Shown here: positions 25,953 to 33,749 of the stretch, piece after piece
Position numbering within the stretch: the stretch's first letter is position 1
Layout of the letters: every line of letters begins with the position of its first letter
NCBI GenBank assembly: GCA_035967665.1
Contig: JAYWLB010000021.1
Coordinates: forward strand, 62,001 to 126,000
DNA length: 64,000 nucleotides
Reading direction: 5' to 3'
Origin: Arctic95D-9 sp035967665
Lineage (GTDB): Bacteria > Verrucomicrobiota > Verrucomicrobiia > Verrucomicrobiales > DEV007
The notes under the pieces: generated by a model
What the model saw: the letters and a program-made list of their open reading frames with translations, nothing else
Database searches by the model: none
What the model was told of the DNA's origin: nothing
Program-made: the position numbers and the translations under genes

Positions 25953-26984
25953 CTACTTCTTCTCTTTGGGCATTCCCGGCCAGCCATACTCCTTGGGCTC
26001 TGCCGCCGGTTGGGTGAGATCGGCTTCGGAGGGAAGATCGATGTGAACCATGTCCTTCTTCTCATCGAGATTCTCATTCAGCTGCGCTTCAGTCACCGGT
26101 TCGCTTTTTACGCCCCCTTCAGGAACTTCAATCTTCGCGGTCCAGGCAATTGCATTGAGAACCACTTTTCTGAAGTCATCAATTGCCCAGTTCCGGTGCC
26201 AGTGGCCGCCGGTAAATCCGATGCCGCGTCCCCCGTCGGGGCGCTCAACTGCCCACATCATCGTCTGCTTTTTGCCGAGTCCTTTTTCAGCAATCGGGTT
26301 CCAGTGAATGTAGCGATTGATGCGTTCGCGAGTTGGTGTGCCGGTGAGAATGTCTGTAGCGGTTTTGGGGTCTGCGAATCGGATATTGTAATACCATTCG
26401 TCATTGGCATTGAAGCCGGGGACGCCATTGCTGATGGGGTGATCTTCGTTCAACTCGACCGCAGCGGTCCAGTGAGGGTTTGCGGAAAAGCCGCTCTCAT
26501 AGTGGCCGCCGATCCATTTTTTGAAATACTCGCCCTGAGGGCCGGCGGGGACTTCGACTCCGTAATGCATGTGCATGAGACCGACACCGCTTTTGACGAG
26601 CGCGTCCATTTTCTCTTCGTGACCGTTCACAGGGTGTTTGGCGTTTCCGTCGGAGTAGATGATGACCGCTTTTGCTCCGTCGAAGATTGATTCGTCTTCG
26701 GGCCAGCCGTTGCGAACCACTTTTACGTCTACGGGGAGGCCGCTTTGTTCATTGAGACAGCGGGCGAGAATGGTTGATCCTGCGAAAAATTCGTGTTGCC
26801 CGGATGGGTGGCTCGGGAGACCGGCGATAAATACAATTTTGGCCGGTTCCTCGGGCGCGGCTTCCGCTGACGGCTGGCCGCAGGATGTCAGGGATACGAG
26901 TGCGATTCCGGTCGCAAGGGCGATGGATGCGGTGACGAAGAGAGGGGTTTTTAGCCAGTGCATAAATGATGTCTTTGGATGCAT
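25953..26984 (-). CDS. ThuA-domain lipoprotein
   Basis: About 343 residues from the ATG at 26984; starts at 27011 and 26963 are also in frame. The N-terminus is a lipoprotein signal (LFVTASIALATGIALVSLTSC) with the lipobox LTSC. The ThuA domain (class I glutamine-amidotransferase-like) follows: KIVFIAGLPSHPSGQHEFFA, GVGLMHMHYGVEVPAG, FKKWIGGHYESGFSANPHW, HPISNGVPGFNANDEWYYN, RGIGFTGGHWHRNWAIDDFR. ThuA proteins are linked to sugar metabolism but their chemistry is largely unknown. Its C-terminal tail is acidic and proline rich. It shares the ThuA domain with the gene at the left edge. Anchored to the outer or inner membrane on the periplasmic side. Confidence 0.85.
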   Translation of the reverse strand: MHPKTSFMHWLKTPLFVTASIALATGIALVSLTSCGQPSAEAAPEEPAKIVFIAGLPSHPSGQHEFFAGSTILARCLNEQSGLPVDVKVVRNGWPEDESIFDGAKAVIIYSDGNAKHPVNGHEEKMDALVKSGVGLMHMHYGVEVPAGPQGEYFKKWIGGHYESGFSANPHWTAAVELNEDHPISNGVPGFNANDEWYYNIRFADPKTATDILTGTPTRERINRYIHWNPIAEKGLGKKQTMMWAVERPDGGRGIGFTGGHWHRNWAIDDFRKVVLNAIAWTAKIEVPEGGVKSEPVTEAQLNENLDEKKDMVHIDLPSEADLTQPAAEPKEYGWPGMPKEKK

Positions 26985-27150
26985 ACGCGAAACTATGGCG
27001 GAGCATTTCACATTCGGCCAGTTTTTCTCTGGCGCGGTAGCGTTCCGTTTTTGCGATGAGTCTGTGTCGAAATTGTGACGCTTGCGTGGCGGTATTCGGC
27101 GGAAGTGCCTCTTGCGGGATGAAGTTTGATACGGTAAAACAGCTTCCCTC

Positions 27151-28887
27151 GTGGATCTGCCATCTCTTCATTCTCCATTATATTTGATCGATGCGATCGG
27201 CCCGTTTTTTCCGGGTTACGATCGCTTTCGTATCAATTGGTCGAAGCTTCCCTGGATACGCTTCGAGAAAATGTCGGAGCGGGAACTGACGGAAGCGTTT
27301 GATCGTGTGAAAGGGGACATGCGAACGTTTTGCCGCAGCGTTTCTGAAATTGGATACACCGGTGTGACTCTGGATGACGTGCCACACCTCGCTGATCACG
27401 ATTTTTACGAGGGCCCGGTGAGAAAGCGTATCAAACTCTACCGCAAACATTTCAAAGATCTGTTTCAGGTGATTCGCGAAGAGGGACTCAATATCTACCT
27501 GACGATGGATATCCTCACGTTCACTCCGGCGCTGGAACGGCGTTTGGGAAACAGTGAGAAGAATCAGAGAGAGTTCATGAAATCTCTCCTCGAAGGTTTT
27601 TTTAAGGACTACCCTGAAGTGGCAGGTGTCGTTTTCCGTATTGGGGAAAGTGACGGAGTCGATATTAAGGAGCAGTTCCGGAGTAAACTGGTCCTTAAAA
27701 GCCCCGCAATGGTGAACCGGACCTTGAAAGCGGTTCTGCCGATCTTTGAGAAATACAAGCGGCGCTGCATTTTCCGAACCTGGACGGTAGGGGCGCATTC
27801 GGTGGGTGATTTGATCTGGCATGAGCCGACTTTGGAGAAAACCGTCGCGGGGATCGACAGTCCGGCTTTCGTCCTCTCGATGAAATACGGTGAATCGGAT
27901 TTTTTCCGTTACCTCTCACTCAACCGGAATTTCTTCGTCACCGATATTCCGACGATTGTTGAGCTGCAGAGCCGCCGTGAATATGAGGGATGTGGTGAGT
28001 TCCCGAGTTTCATCGGTGGCGACTACGAACAGCTCGCAATCGAATTGCGGGATGCTCCGAATGTGATTGGTATTTCGGTCTGGTGTCAGACCGGGGGCTG
28101 GACGCCGTTTCGACGACTTGCCTTTATTGATGACTCAGCGATCTGGACTGAGATCAACACCTTCGTAACCCTGCGTTTGTTCAAGCATGGAGAAATGGTG
28201 GAAGAGGCTTTGACTCACCTGCCCAACGTCGACAACCGCCCCGCTTTGATTGAGTTGCTTCGTCTTTCGGAGGAGGTGATCACGGAGCTTCTCTATCTGC
28301 CGGATTTTGCGAAGCAGCGATTCTATTTCCGGCGGGTGCGTATTCCGCCTCTGATCGGCGTCTATTGGCACCATATTTTTGTGGCTCATTCGCTGAAGAA
28401 AATGCTCTCCCACGTTGTCTATGACGGGGAGGCAAGCATCCGTTCCGCCCGCGCTGCGATGGCGAAAATCAAGCGGATGAGGACCCTCGCACTGATTTGC
28501 CATCTGCCTGAAGAGGACATCGAATACATGGAATACACTCTCGGGATCGTCGCCCTGGCACGTGAGTATTTTTTCCGGCCCTTTGACGATGAAATGAGGA
28601 CGCGCCTTGAGAAGGCGAAGAAGAAATACAAGAAGCGCTACCCGAAAGGTTCCCGCTATCGTTACACGGTGAAACTGGACTTTAAGCCCTTTAAATTAAA
28701 TCGACGTTATCTCGGTTTCTTTAAGGCTCATCTTCTGCGCAAGAAGCCGGCCTATCGCTTCATCGATAAAATTATCGGGCTGCGTTTGCTTTCGCTTGTG
28801 TATTTCGCCTTGAAACGGACACGCCCCAAGATGGTTCCCAAGATCGCGAGAAAAAGCGCGATGGGGCTTGATGCCATTTTTAAATAA
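27151..28887 (+). CDS. unrecognised protein, possible TIM-barrel glycoside-hydrolase-like
   Basis: 578 residues starting at a GTG; an in-frame stop at 27127 rules out a much longer N-terminus and no ATG occurs for 40 codons. I do not recognise the family with confidence. The first ~340 residues look like a TIM barrel: a strand with acids GYTGVTLDDVPHL, then LNIYLTMDILTFTP, VVFRIGESDGVD, CIFRTWTVGAHSVG, VISVWCQTGGWTPF-like strands with conserved acids, reminiscent of alpha-glucuronidase-type enzymes (GH67/GH115). The C-terminal ~200 residues are helical and very basic (EKAKKKYKKRYPKGSRYRY). No signal peptide. It is single, followed by a bidirectional terminator. Confidence 0.55.
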   Translation: MDLPSLHSPLYLIDAIGPFFPGYDRFRINWSKLPWIRFEKMSERELTEAFDRVKGDMRTFCRSVSEIGYTGVTLDDVPHLADHDFYEGPVRKRIKLYRKHFKDLFQVIREEGLNIYLTMDILTFTPALERRLGNSEKNQREFMKSLLEGFFKDYPEVAGVVFRIGESDGVDIKEQFRSKLVLKSPAMVNRTLKAVLPIFEKYKRRCIFRTWTVGAHSVGDLIWHEPTLEKTVAGIDSPAFVLSMKYGESDFFRYLSLNRNFFVTDIPTIVELQSRREYEGCGEFPSFIGGDYEQLAIELRDAPNVIGISVWCQTGGWTPFRRLAFIDDSAIWTEINTFVTLRLFKHGEMVEEALTHLPNVDNRPALIELLRLSEEVITELLYLPDFAKQRFYFRRVRIPPLIGVYWHHIFVAHSLKKMLSHVVYDGEASIRSARAAMAKIKRMRTLALICHLPEEDIEYMEYTLGIVALAREYFFRPFDDEMRTRLEKAKKKYKKRYPKGSRYRYTVKLDFKPFKLNRRYLGFFKAHLLRKKPAYRFIDKIIGLRLLSLVYFALKRTRPKMVPKIARKSAMGLDAIFK

Positions 28888-28960
28888 GTCCCGGGGTGGT
28901 TCCGCCGGGCCGGTTCATACCTGCGCCGGTGATTTGCCAATTCCGGCAGGGTAAGAAAAA

Positions 28961-28987
28961 AGCCCTCCGTTTCCGGAGAGCTTTTCT
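28961..28987. terminator. bidirectional intrinsic terminator
   Basis: Stem AGCCCTCCG / CGGAGAGCT with one mismatch and a TTTC loop. T-runs follow on both strands: TTTTCT on plus and TTTTTTCTT on minus. It separates the convergent 578-residue gene and the P-loop gene. Confidence 0.82.
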
Positions 28988-29035
28988 ACTTCAAAAATTT
29001 GGGGGATTTGTCTGCCTGACAAATTCAATACCCGA

Positions 29036-29743
29036 TCAGTAATCGAGAGCAACAATGCCGATTTCCTCGGGGACGAGGTATTCCTGCGCATTGTTGAGTG
29101 AGGCTGAAGTGCGCTCGAGCCACTGGGTGAGAGGCACTTCAGTGAAGCGGGGGAGGCCTGCGGGATTGTTCAAAGCAACCGCGAGTTCCATTTCGGAAGT
29201 GGCGAGTGCCGTCGCAAGATCGTCTGAAGGAGCGGGGATTTCCACTTCAGTTCCGCCGAGATAGCGAAGCGCTTTTGCAGCGAGACTTCCTTTCCATGGC
29301 ACCTCATTGCGAGAGTCACCGGGGAGGTGAGCAATGATGTAGTCTGCCTGATCGGCAAAAATTTCTGTGATGTCGCAGATCTCTTCGTTACAACGCTCAC
29401 TGCGTGTGTCGGTTACGACGAGGGTCATTTCGGTGTCGAGTTCGGCGAGGAGATTTTCAAGATCGTGCTCTTCGCAGAGTTCACCCCATACGCGGGCGGC
29501 ACCGGTGTGCACATCGAGAACGATGGCATCGTGGTTATCAATCGCCCCGATCATCAGAGAGAGATCGAACTGGTCCTCAAGGTCCCAGAATTCTCCCGTG
29601 AAGGAATCTGTCATGTCCATCTCATTGGATGTAACAGCGAGGTGATTCACTTCGAGTGAAGCGAGATGATGGGTGATAGCGCGTGCAACGGAAGACTTCC
29701 CGGAGCGCTCTAAGTCATTTACTACGACAATAAGTTTTTTCAT
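29036..29743 (-). CDS. P-loop NTPase-like protein of unknown role
   Basis: 235 residues, cytoplasmic and strongly acidic. The N-terminus MKKLIVVVNDLERSGKSSVA looks like a ParA/MinD/CobQ-type strand plus phosphate loop, but the first glycine of Walker A is replaced by aspartate (D10 ... G15-K16-S17) and the ParA signature lysine is absent. Later segments are consistent with the same fold: HDAIVLDVHTGAARVWGEL (Walker B-like) and MTLVVTDTRSERCNEEICD. It could be a dedicated NTPase or an inactive relative that resembles plasmid TraL/StbC-type proteins. Monocistronic, with its own AT-rich upstream region and terminator. Confidence 0.6.
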   Translation of the reverse strand: MKKLIVVVNDLERSGKSSVARAITHHLASLEVNHLAVTSNEMDMTDSFTGEFWDLEDQFDLSLMIGAIDNHDAIVLDVHTGAARVWGELCEEHDLENLLAELDTEMTLVVTDTRSERCNEEICDITEIFADQADYIIAHLPGDSRNEVPWKGSLAAKALRYLGGTEVEIPAPSDDLATALATSEMELAVALNNPAGLPRFTEVPLTQWLERTSASLNNAQEYLVPEEIGIVALDY

Positions 29744-30076
29744 GGCAGGTCAAATTTTGTAATACGACTATAAATTTTATAATTTTCGGATCAAGACAAA
29801 AGTTTAACTTTTTTAAAAAATTAAGATCTCTTAGGTTTTCTATTCCCGAATACCAAAATTAAATCGTTTTTTCGTGTTTGTGTTTTTAAGGGGTTTGTTT
29901 CGTACTTACCGACGAATAGAGACCTCCGATGATGATGATTTGTTCACATTTTTTGCTGAATTTGTCGAAATTTCGGGCATTGGAGCCGGCGTCGGGTTCA
30001 CGCCCGATGGTTTGTCGCAGTAATGCTCACCTTCTGGCGCGAAAGCTGCGTTACAATTCTGGCGCTGGTTTTCCCT

Positions 30077-30104
30077 TTGACGGAATCTAATTCCTCAATA
30101 GTGT
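30077..30104 (+). promoter_or_regulatory. candidate gap promoter
   Basis: TTGACG (30077-30082), 16-nt spacer, TAGTGT (30099-30104), about 90 bp before the gap ATG. If used, transcription would begin just before the hairpin at 30112-30130, placing a stable stem at the mRNA 5' end. Confidence 0.42.
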
Positions 30105-30111
30105 AGCCGCG

Positions 30112-30133
30112 AAGCCCCAGTATGGGGTTTTTT
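30112..30133 (+). terminator. terminator-like hairpin in the gap leader
   Basis: Stem AAGCCCCA / TGGGGTTT (one G-T pair) with a GTA loop, followed directly by a T-run. It has the form of an intrinsic terminator yet sits only ~63 bp upstream of gap. It may be the end of an upstream small RNA, an attenuator, or a 5' stabilising stem. Confidence 0.55.
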
Positions 30134-30195
30134 ATGACAGTCCGGGCAATCAGTCGGGACGCCCGTTTTAAAGAAACACGTTTACTCTAACTATT

Positions 30196-31194
30196 ATGGC
30201 ATCCTACGGAATTAATGGATTCGGACGAATTGGCCGCAATGTATTGCGCGCAATGACTCCTGAGCAGCTCAAGAAAGTCGTTGCTATCAACGACCTCACT
30301 GACAACAAGACGCTCTCTCATCTTCTCAAGTATGACTCCACAGCTGGCCGTTTCCCCGGCACTGTGACATTCGACGATGAGTCAATCACTGTGAATGGTC
30401 ACCGCATTCTTGCTACGGCAGAGCGCGACCCGGCTAACCTCGACTGGGGTGGTAAAGGTGTTGACGTTGTTCTCGAGTCGACAGGCTTTTTCGTCGATCG
30501 CGACGGTGCTGGAAAGCACATCGCTGCCGGCGCTAAGAAAGTGATCATTTCCGCTCCTGCGAAAGATCCTGATCTTACTTTCTGTATCGGAATCAACAGC
30601 GATCTCTACAACGCTGACGAGCACCACATCATTTCAAACGCTTCCTGCACGACTAACTGTCTTGCTCCTATGGTAAAAGTTCTCAACGACTCTTTCGGCG
30701 TTGAGAAAGGTTTCATGAGCACAATCCACTCCTACACAGGTGACCAGGTTGTTCTCGATGCGCCTCACAGCGATCTTCGCCGTGCACGTACCGCAGCAGA
30801 AAACATCATCCCTTCCAGCACAGGTGCTGCCAAGGCAATCGGTCTTGTTATTCCTGAGCTCAACGGAAAACTTCAGGGTGGTGCTTTCCGCGTTCCCACT
30901 CCTACCGGTTCAGTGACTGACTTCAGCGCGATCCTGAGTAAAGAGACAACTGTTGAAGAGATCAACGCCGCTTTCAAAGCAGCTGCTGAAGGTCCTCTCA
31001 AAGGTATTTTCCACTACAGCGAAGATCCTCTCGTTCTTAAGGACATCGTTGGTGATCCACACTCCTGTATCCTCGACGGTCTTACGACGATGGCTCAGGG
31101 CAACTTCGTAAAAGTGGTTGGTTGGTATGACAACGAGTGGGGTTACTCAAACCGCGCCGTGGATGCCATGGAACTCGTTGGAGAAGGCCTCTAA
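30196..31194 (+). CDS. gap: glyceraldehyde-3-phosphate dehydrogenase, type I
   Basis: 332 residues. NAD-binding start SYGINGFGRIGRNVLRAM, active-site SNASCTTNCLAPM with the catalytic cysteine, and the C-terminal WYDNEWGYSNRAVD. Converts glyceraldehyde-3-phosphate to 1,3-bisphosphoglycerate. The codon choice looks biased toward a restricted set (CTC/CTT, CGC, GGT), as expected for a highly expressed gene. It heads the gap-pgk-tpiA cluster, but a terminator separates it from pgk, so gap is probably transcribed at a higher level on its own. Confidence 0.97.
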   Translation: MASYGINGFGRIGRNVLRAMTPEQLKKVVAINDLTDNKTLSHLLKYDSTAGRFPGTVTFDDESITVNGHRILATAERDPANLDWGGKGVDVVLESTGFFVDRDGAGKHIAAGAKKVIISAPAKDPDLTFCIGINSDLYNADEHHIISNASCTTNCLAPMVKVLNDSFGVEKGFMSTIHSYTGDQVVLDAPHSDLRRARTAAENIIPSSTGAAKAIGLVIPELNGKLQGGAFRVPTPTGSVTDFSAILSKETTVEEINAAFKAAAEGPLKGIFHYSEDPLVLKDIVGDPHSCILDGLTTMAQGNFVKVVGWYDNEWGYSNRAVDAMELVGEGL

Positions 31195-31230
31195 GGTCGA
31201 TCTTCAACCAATCAGATTTTGATTCAAGAG

Positions 31231-31267
31231 ACGCCCCCGACTGATTCAGTTGGCGGGCGTTTTTTGT
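31231..31267 (+). terminator. intrinsic terminator after gap
   Basis: Stem ACGCCC / GGGCGT with an inner GACTGATTCAGT dyad, followed by TTTTTTGTTTT. Lies 36 bp after the gap stop and 40 bp before the pgk start. Confidence 0.85.
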
Positions 31268-31306
31268 TTTGATGCGAATCCCCAGAAGAATACAGAAAGA
31301 ATTTTT

Positions 31307-32515
31307 ATGAAGCTATCGATTAGAAATATTGAGCCAGCCGGCAAGCGCGTTTTGATGCGCGTTGATTTTAACGTCCCACAGGACAAAGACGGAAACATCA
31401 CCGACGAAAGCCGTATCCTCGGTGCCATTCCATCGATCGAGCACCTCACGAATGCCGGTGGTCGCGTCATTCTGATGTCGCACCTTGGTCGTCCCGATGG
31501 CGAAAAGAATCTTACGTATTCTCTCAAGCCTGTTGCGGAACGACTCGGTGAGCTCATCTCCGCGAATGTAAAATTCGTCGGTGACTGCGTTGGTGCGGAA
31601 GCGGATGCCGCCGTCGCCGATCTCAAAGACGGCGAAGTGCTTCTCCTCGAAAACGTGCGTTTCTACGCAGGTGAGACCGACAACGATCCTGAGTTCGCGA
31701 AGCAACTCGGTGCACACGGCGACATCTTCGTGAACGACGCTTTCGGAACCGCGCACCGTGCGCACGCCTCCACCGCCGGAGTGACCGATTACATCGACGT
31801 CTGTGCGATGGGATTTCTCATTGAGAAAGAACTCGAATACCTCGTCACCAAACTCGAAGACCCTCAGCGTCCTTTCGTGGTGATCATGGGTGGAGCAAAA
31901 GTGTCCGATAAAATTCAGATCCTCGAGCGTCTCATGGAGAAAGCCGACGCTTTCATCATTGGCGGGGCGATGGCGAACACCTTCCGCCTCGCTCAGGGAT
32001 ACGAGATGGGCAAAAGCTTTGCCGAGCGCAAAGAGGAAGCCCTCGAAATGGCGCGCGGCATTCTCAAGACCGCCGAGGAAAACAACACCCCGTTTTACCT
32101 CCCTGCTGACACCCGTCACACCCACGATTTCGCGGACGACGCTCCTACCGAGTGCACCGGAATCTGGGGTGAAGAGGGAACCGCTGTTCCCGCAGATCGT
32201 GAAGGCATCGACATCGGTGACGTCGCGATTAAAGAATTCGAAAAAGTCATCGCCGGAGCCGGTACCGTGATCTGGAACGGCCCCATGGGTGTGTTTGAGA
32301 AACGCGGATTCGACATCGGAACCAAAGCGGTCGGCGCAGCCATCGCGGCGAACGAGAAAGCCATCACCATCGTGGGTGGAGGTGACTCCGTAACCGCAGC
32401 CAACCAGTTCGGATTCGGCGAGAAGATGGATCACATGTCCACCGGCGGAGGCGCCTCCCTCGAGTTGCTCGAAGGAAAAGACCTTCCCGGCATCGCCGCA
32501 CTCGACGACGCTTAA
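31307..32515 (+). CDS. pgk: phosphoglycerate kinase
   Basis: 402 residues from the ATG at 31307, with AGAAAGAA upstream; the longer open frame from 31250 crosses the gap terminator. Motifs: RVLMRVDFNVPQDKDGNITD, the substrate-binding ILMSHLGRPDGE, VLLLENVRFYAGE and the ATP-binding GGDSVTAANQFGFGEKMDHM-type C-terminal region ending STGGGASLELLEGKDLPG. Transfers phosphate from 1,3-bisphosphoglycerate to ADP. Second gene of the glycolytic cluster. Confidence 0.97.
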   Translation: MKLSIRNIEPAGKRVLMRVDFNVPQDKDGNITDESRILGAIPSIEHLTNAGGRVILMSHLGRPDGEKNLTYSLKPVAERLGELISANVKFVGDCVGAEADAAVADLKDGEVLLLENVRFYAGETDNDPEFAKQLGAHGDIFVNDAFGTAHRAHASTAGVTDYIDVCAMGFLIEKELEYLVTKLEDPQRPFVVIMGGAKVSDKIQILERLMEKADAFIIGGAMANTFRLAQGYEMGKSFAERKEEALEMARGILKTAEENNTPFYLPADTRHTHDFADDAPTECTGIWGEEGTAVPADREGIDIGDVAIKEFEKVIAGAGTVIWNGPMGVFEKRGFDIGTKAVGAAIAANEKAITIVGGGDSVTAANQFGFGEKMDHMSTGGGASLELLEGKDLPGIAALDDA

Positions 32516-32526
32516 TTATCAGATTG

Positions 32527-32557
32527 AACAGGGTTGGGTCACCGATCCAACCCTGTT
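32527..32557. repeat. palindromic repeat unit A between pgk and tpiA
   Basis: Perfect 11-bp arms AACAGGGTTGG / CCAACCCTGTT with a 9-nt loop containing GTCACCG, 12 bp after the pgk stop. The sequence AACAGGGTT-N2-GTCACC reappears at 54048 in another intergenic gap. It could serve as the pgk transcript end, but the following TATATAA is a weak T-run. Confidence 0.7.
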
Positions 32558-32561
32558 ATAT

Positions 32562-32592
32562 AACCCTCTTGAGTCACCGGCCTAAGAGGGTT
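32562..32592. repeat. palindromic repeat unit B between pgk and tpiA
   Basis: Arms AACCCTCTT / AAGAGGGTT (9 bp) with a 13-nt loop again containing GTCACCG. Tandem with unit A, 4 bp apart. The 3' part GGGTTAAGTCA matches the element at 54052. A further small stem GCGCC-GAA-GGCGC lies at 32635-32647, just before tpiA. Confidence 0.68.
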
Positions 32593-32656
32593 AAGTCATC
32601 AAAGACCATTTACTTTTTACCTTTAACTTTTCACGCGCCGAAGGCGCATCCCTAAC

Positions 32657-33424
32657 ATGAGCCGTAAACCTATTATCGCCGCCAACTGGAAGATGAACGT
32701 GACTCCCTCCGAGGCTGTTACTTATCTTGATTCATTTCTTGGAACTTTCAAAGAGGCTGTCCCCGTCGACATCGTCATCGGAGCTTCCTTCGTTACTTTG
32801 CCGAAAGCGGCTGAGCTGATCGGGCCAAACCCCGCTGTTTCCGTAGCTGCGCAAAATATGTCTCACGAGACATCCGGTGCGTTTACCGGTGAAACGAGTG
32901 CCGCGATGCTCAACGACGTCGGTGTTGATTACGTGATCCTCGGTCACAGCGAGCGCCGCTCCCTCTACGGTGAGTGTGACTCTGTCATTAACAAAAAAGT
33001 TCACGCCACTCTCGCCGCGGGGATGAAGCCTATCCTCTGCATCGGTGAATCTCTCGAAGAGCGTGAAGGCGGAAAGCTTGAGAGCGTTCTTTCAGAGCAG
33101 CTCGAAGGCAGCCTCGCTGATGTCAGCGCTGAGCAGATGGCCGATATCGTGATCGCCTATGAGCCCGTCTGGGCTATTGGAACCGGGGTCACCGCGACTT
33201 CCGAGCAGGCGCAGGACACGCAGAAATTCGTTCGCAGCGTTCTCGAGAAGCTTTTCGGAGCGGACGTTGCCGGAGCAACCCGTATCCAGTACGGTGGCAG
33301 CGTGAAGCCGGGCAATGCCGGTGAGCTCATCGGTCAGCCTGACATCGACGGATTCCTCGTTGGTGGTGCTGCGCTTGATCCAACCAGCTTCGCTGAGATC
33401 GTTTCCGCGGGAATTCCCGGCTAA
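32657..33424 (+). CDS. tpiA: triose-phosphate isomerase
   Basis: 255 residues. KPIIAANWKMN holds the substrate-binding Asn and Lys, VILGHSERRSLYGE the catalytic histidine, and YEPVWAIGTGVTATSEQAQ the catalytic glutamate and loop 6; RIQYGGSVKPGNA closes the phosphate site. Interconverts DHAP and glyceraldehyde-3-phosphate. Third gene of the glycolytic cluster, followed by a strong terminator. The 141-bp gap from pgk contains the palindromic repeats. Confidence 0.97.
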   Translation: MSRKPIIAANWKMNVTPSEAVTYLDSFLGTFKEAVPVDIVIGASFVTLPKAAELIGPNPAVSVAAQNMSHETSGAFTGETSAAMLNDVGVDYVILGHSERRSLYGECDSVINKKVHATLAAGMKPILCIGESLEEREGGKLESVLSEQLEGSLADVSAEQMADIVIAYEPVWAIGTGVTATSEQAQDTQKFVRSVLEKLFGADVAGATRIQYGGSVKPGNAGELIGQPDIDGFLVGGAALDPTSFAEIVSAGIPG

Positions 33425-33468
33425 ATGACGATACGGGCGTCGATCCGTCGCTCAATGACTTAAGAAAG

Positions 33469-33501
33469 AAGCCCGCGTCCGGAAGGAGGCGGGCTTTTTT
33501 T
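33469..33501 (+). terminator. intrinsic terminator after tpiA
   Basis: Stem AGCCCGC / GCGGGCT followed by seven Ts, about 45 bp after the tpiA stop. Confidence 0.9.
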
Positions 33502-33711
33502 GTGCAGTGTTCCACCGGCGAGGCGCTGGCGGCTTCATTGGCAGGGAGTCGCTGCGTTTGCTAAAATGTGGCTCAAAGCCCACCCGCTCCTCGCAAAAGC
33601 CTTTATCTTTTTCATTATCCTTATCTTTTTCTACCATCCGGAGATCGACGGCCTTCGCTTCGGCTGCGGCCCGGACGGAGATTAAAAGTATGATTGGGAT
33701 AAAGAAAAAGA
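33502..33711. other. intergenic stretch with pyrimidine-rich repeats
   Basis: No supported gene. It contains the near-repeat CCTTTATCTTTTTC and CCTTATCTTTTTC (33599-33632) and, about 50 bp later, a roughly inverted copy GGGATAAAGAAAAAGAG, flanking a GC-rich core. A 39-codon plus-strand frame (33566-33685) encodes one hydrophobic helix but has no ribosome site, so I do not call it. The organisation suggests a dispersed repeat or a remnant element. Confidence 0.4.
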
Positions 33712-33749
33712 GGTGAGTGATTGGCGCGGGCTGGTTGAGGTCACTCACC
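33702..33749 (-). terminator. candidate terminator of the PQQ-propeller gene
   Basis: On the minus strand arms GGTGAGTGA / TCACTCACC (9 bp, ~20-nt loop) are followed by TCTTTTTCTTT. The first arm overlaps the stop codon of the PQQ gene. Confidence 0.55.

Larger units (their letters stand above)
29744..30195 (+). other. 452-bp intergenic region upstream of gap
   Basis: No convincing gene. The left half (29755-29900) is unusually AT-rich with long A and T runs and likely holds the promoter of the divergent P-loop gene. The right half is GC-balanced and contains a hairpin TCGGG-TTCACG-CCCGA, a duplicated TTCTGGCGC about 26 nt apart, a promoter-like pair and a terminator-like hairpin listed separately. 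It could also encode a small RNA. Confidence 0.5.

Noticed and set aside
31313..32434. Long minus-strand ORF of 373 codons opposite pgk
   Set aside because: It is a shadow of the strongly biased pgk codons; no family character, and pgk is certain.
33566..33685. 39-codon plus-strand ORF with one hydrophobic helix
   Set aside because: No ribosome binding site, and the hydrophobic residues arise from a pyrimidine-rich repeat; coding cannot be supported.
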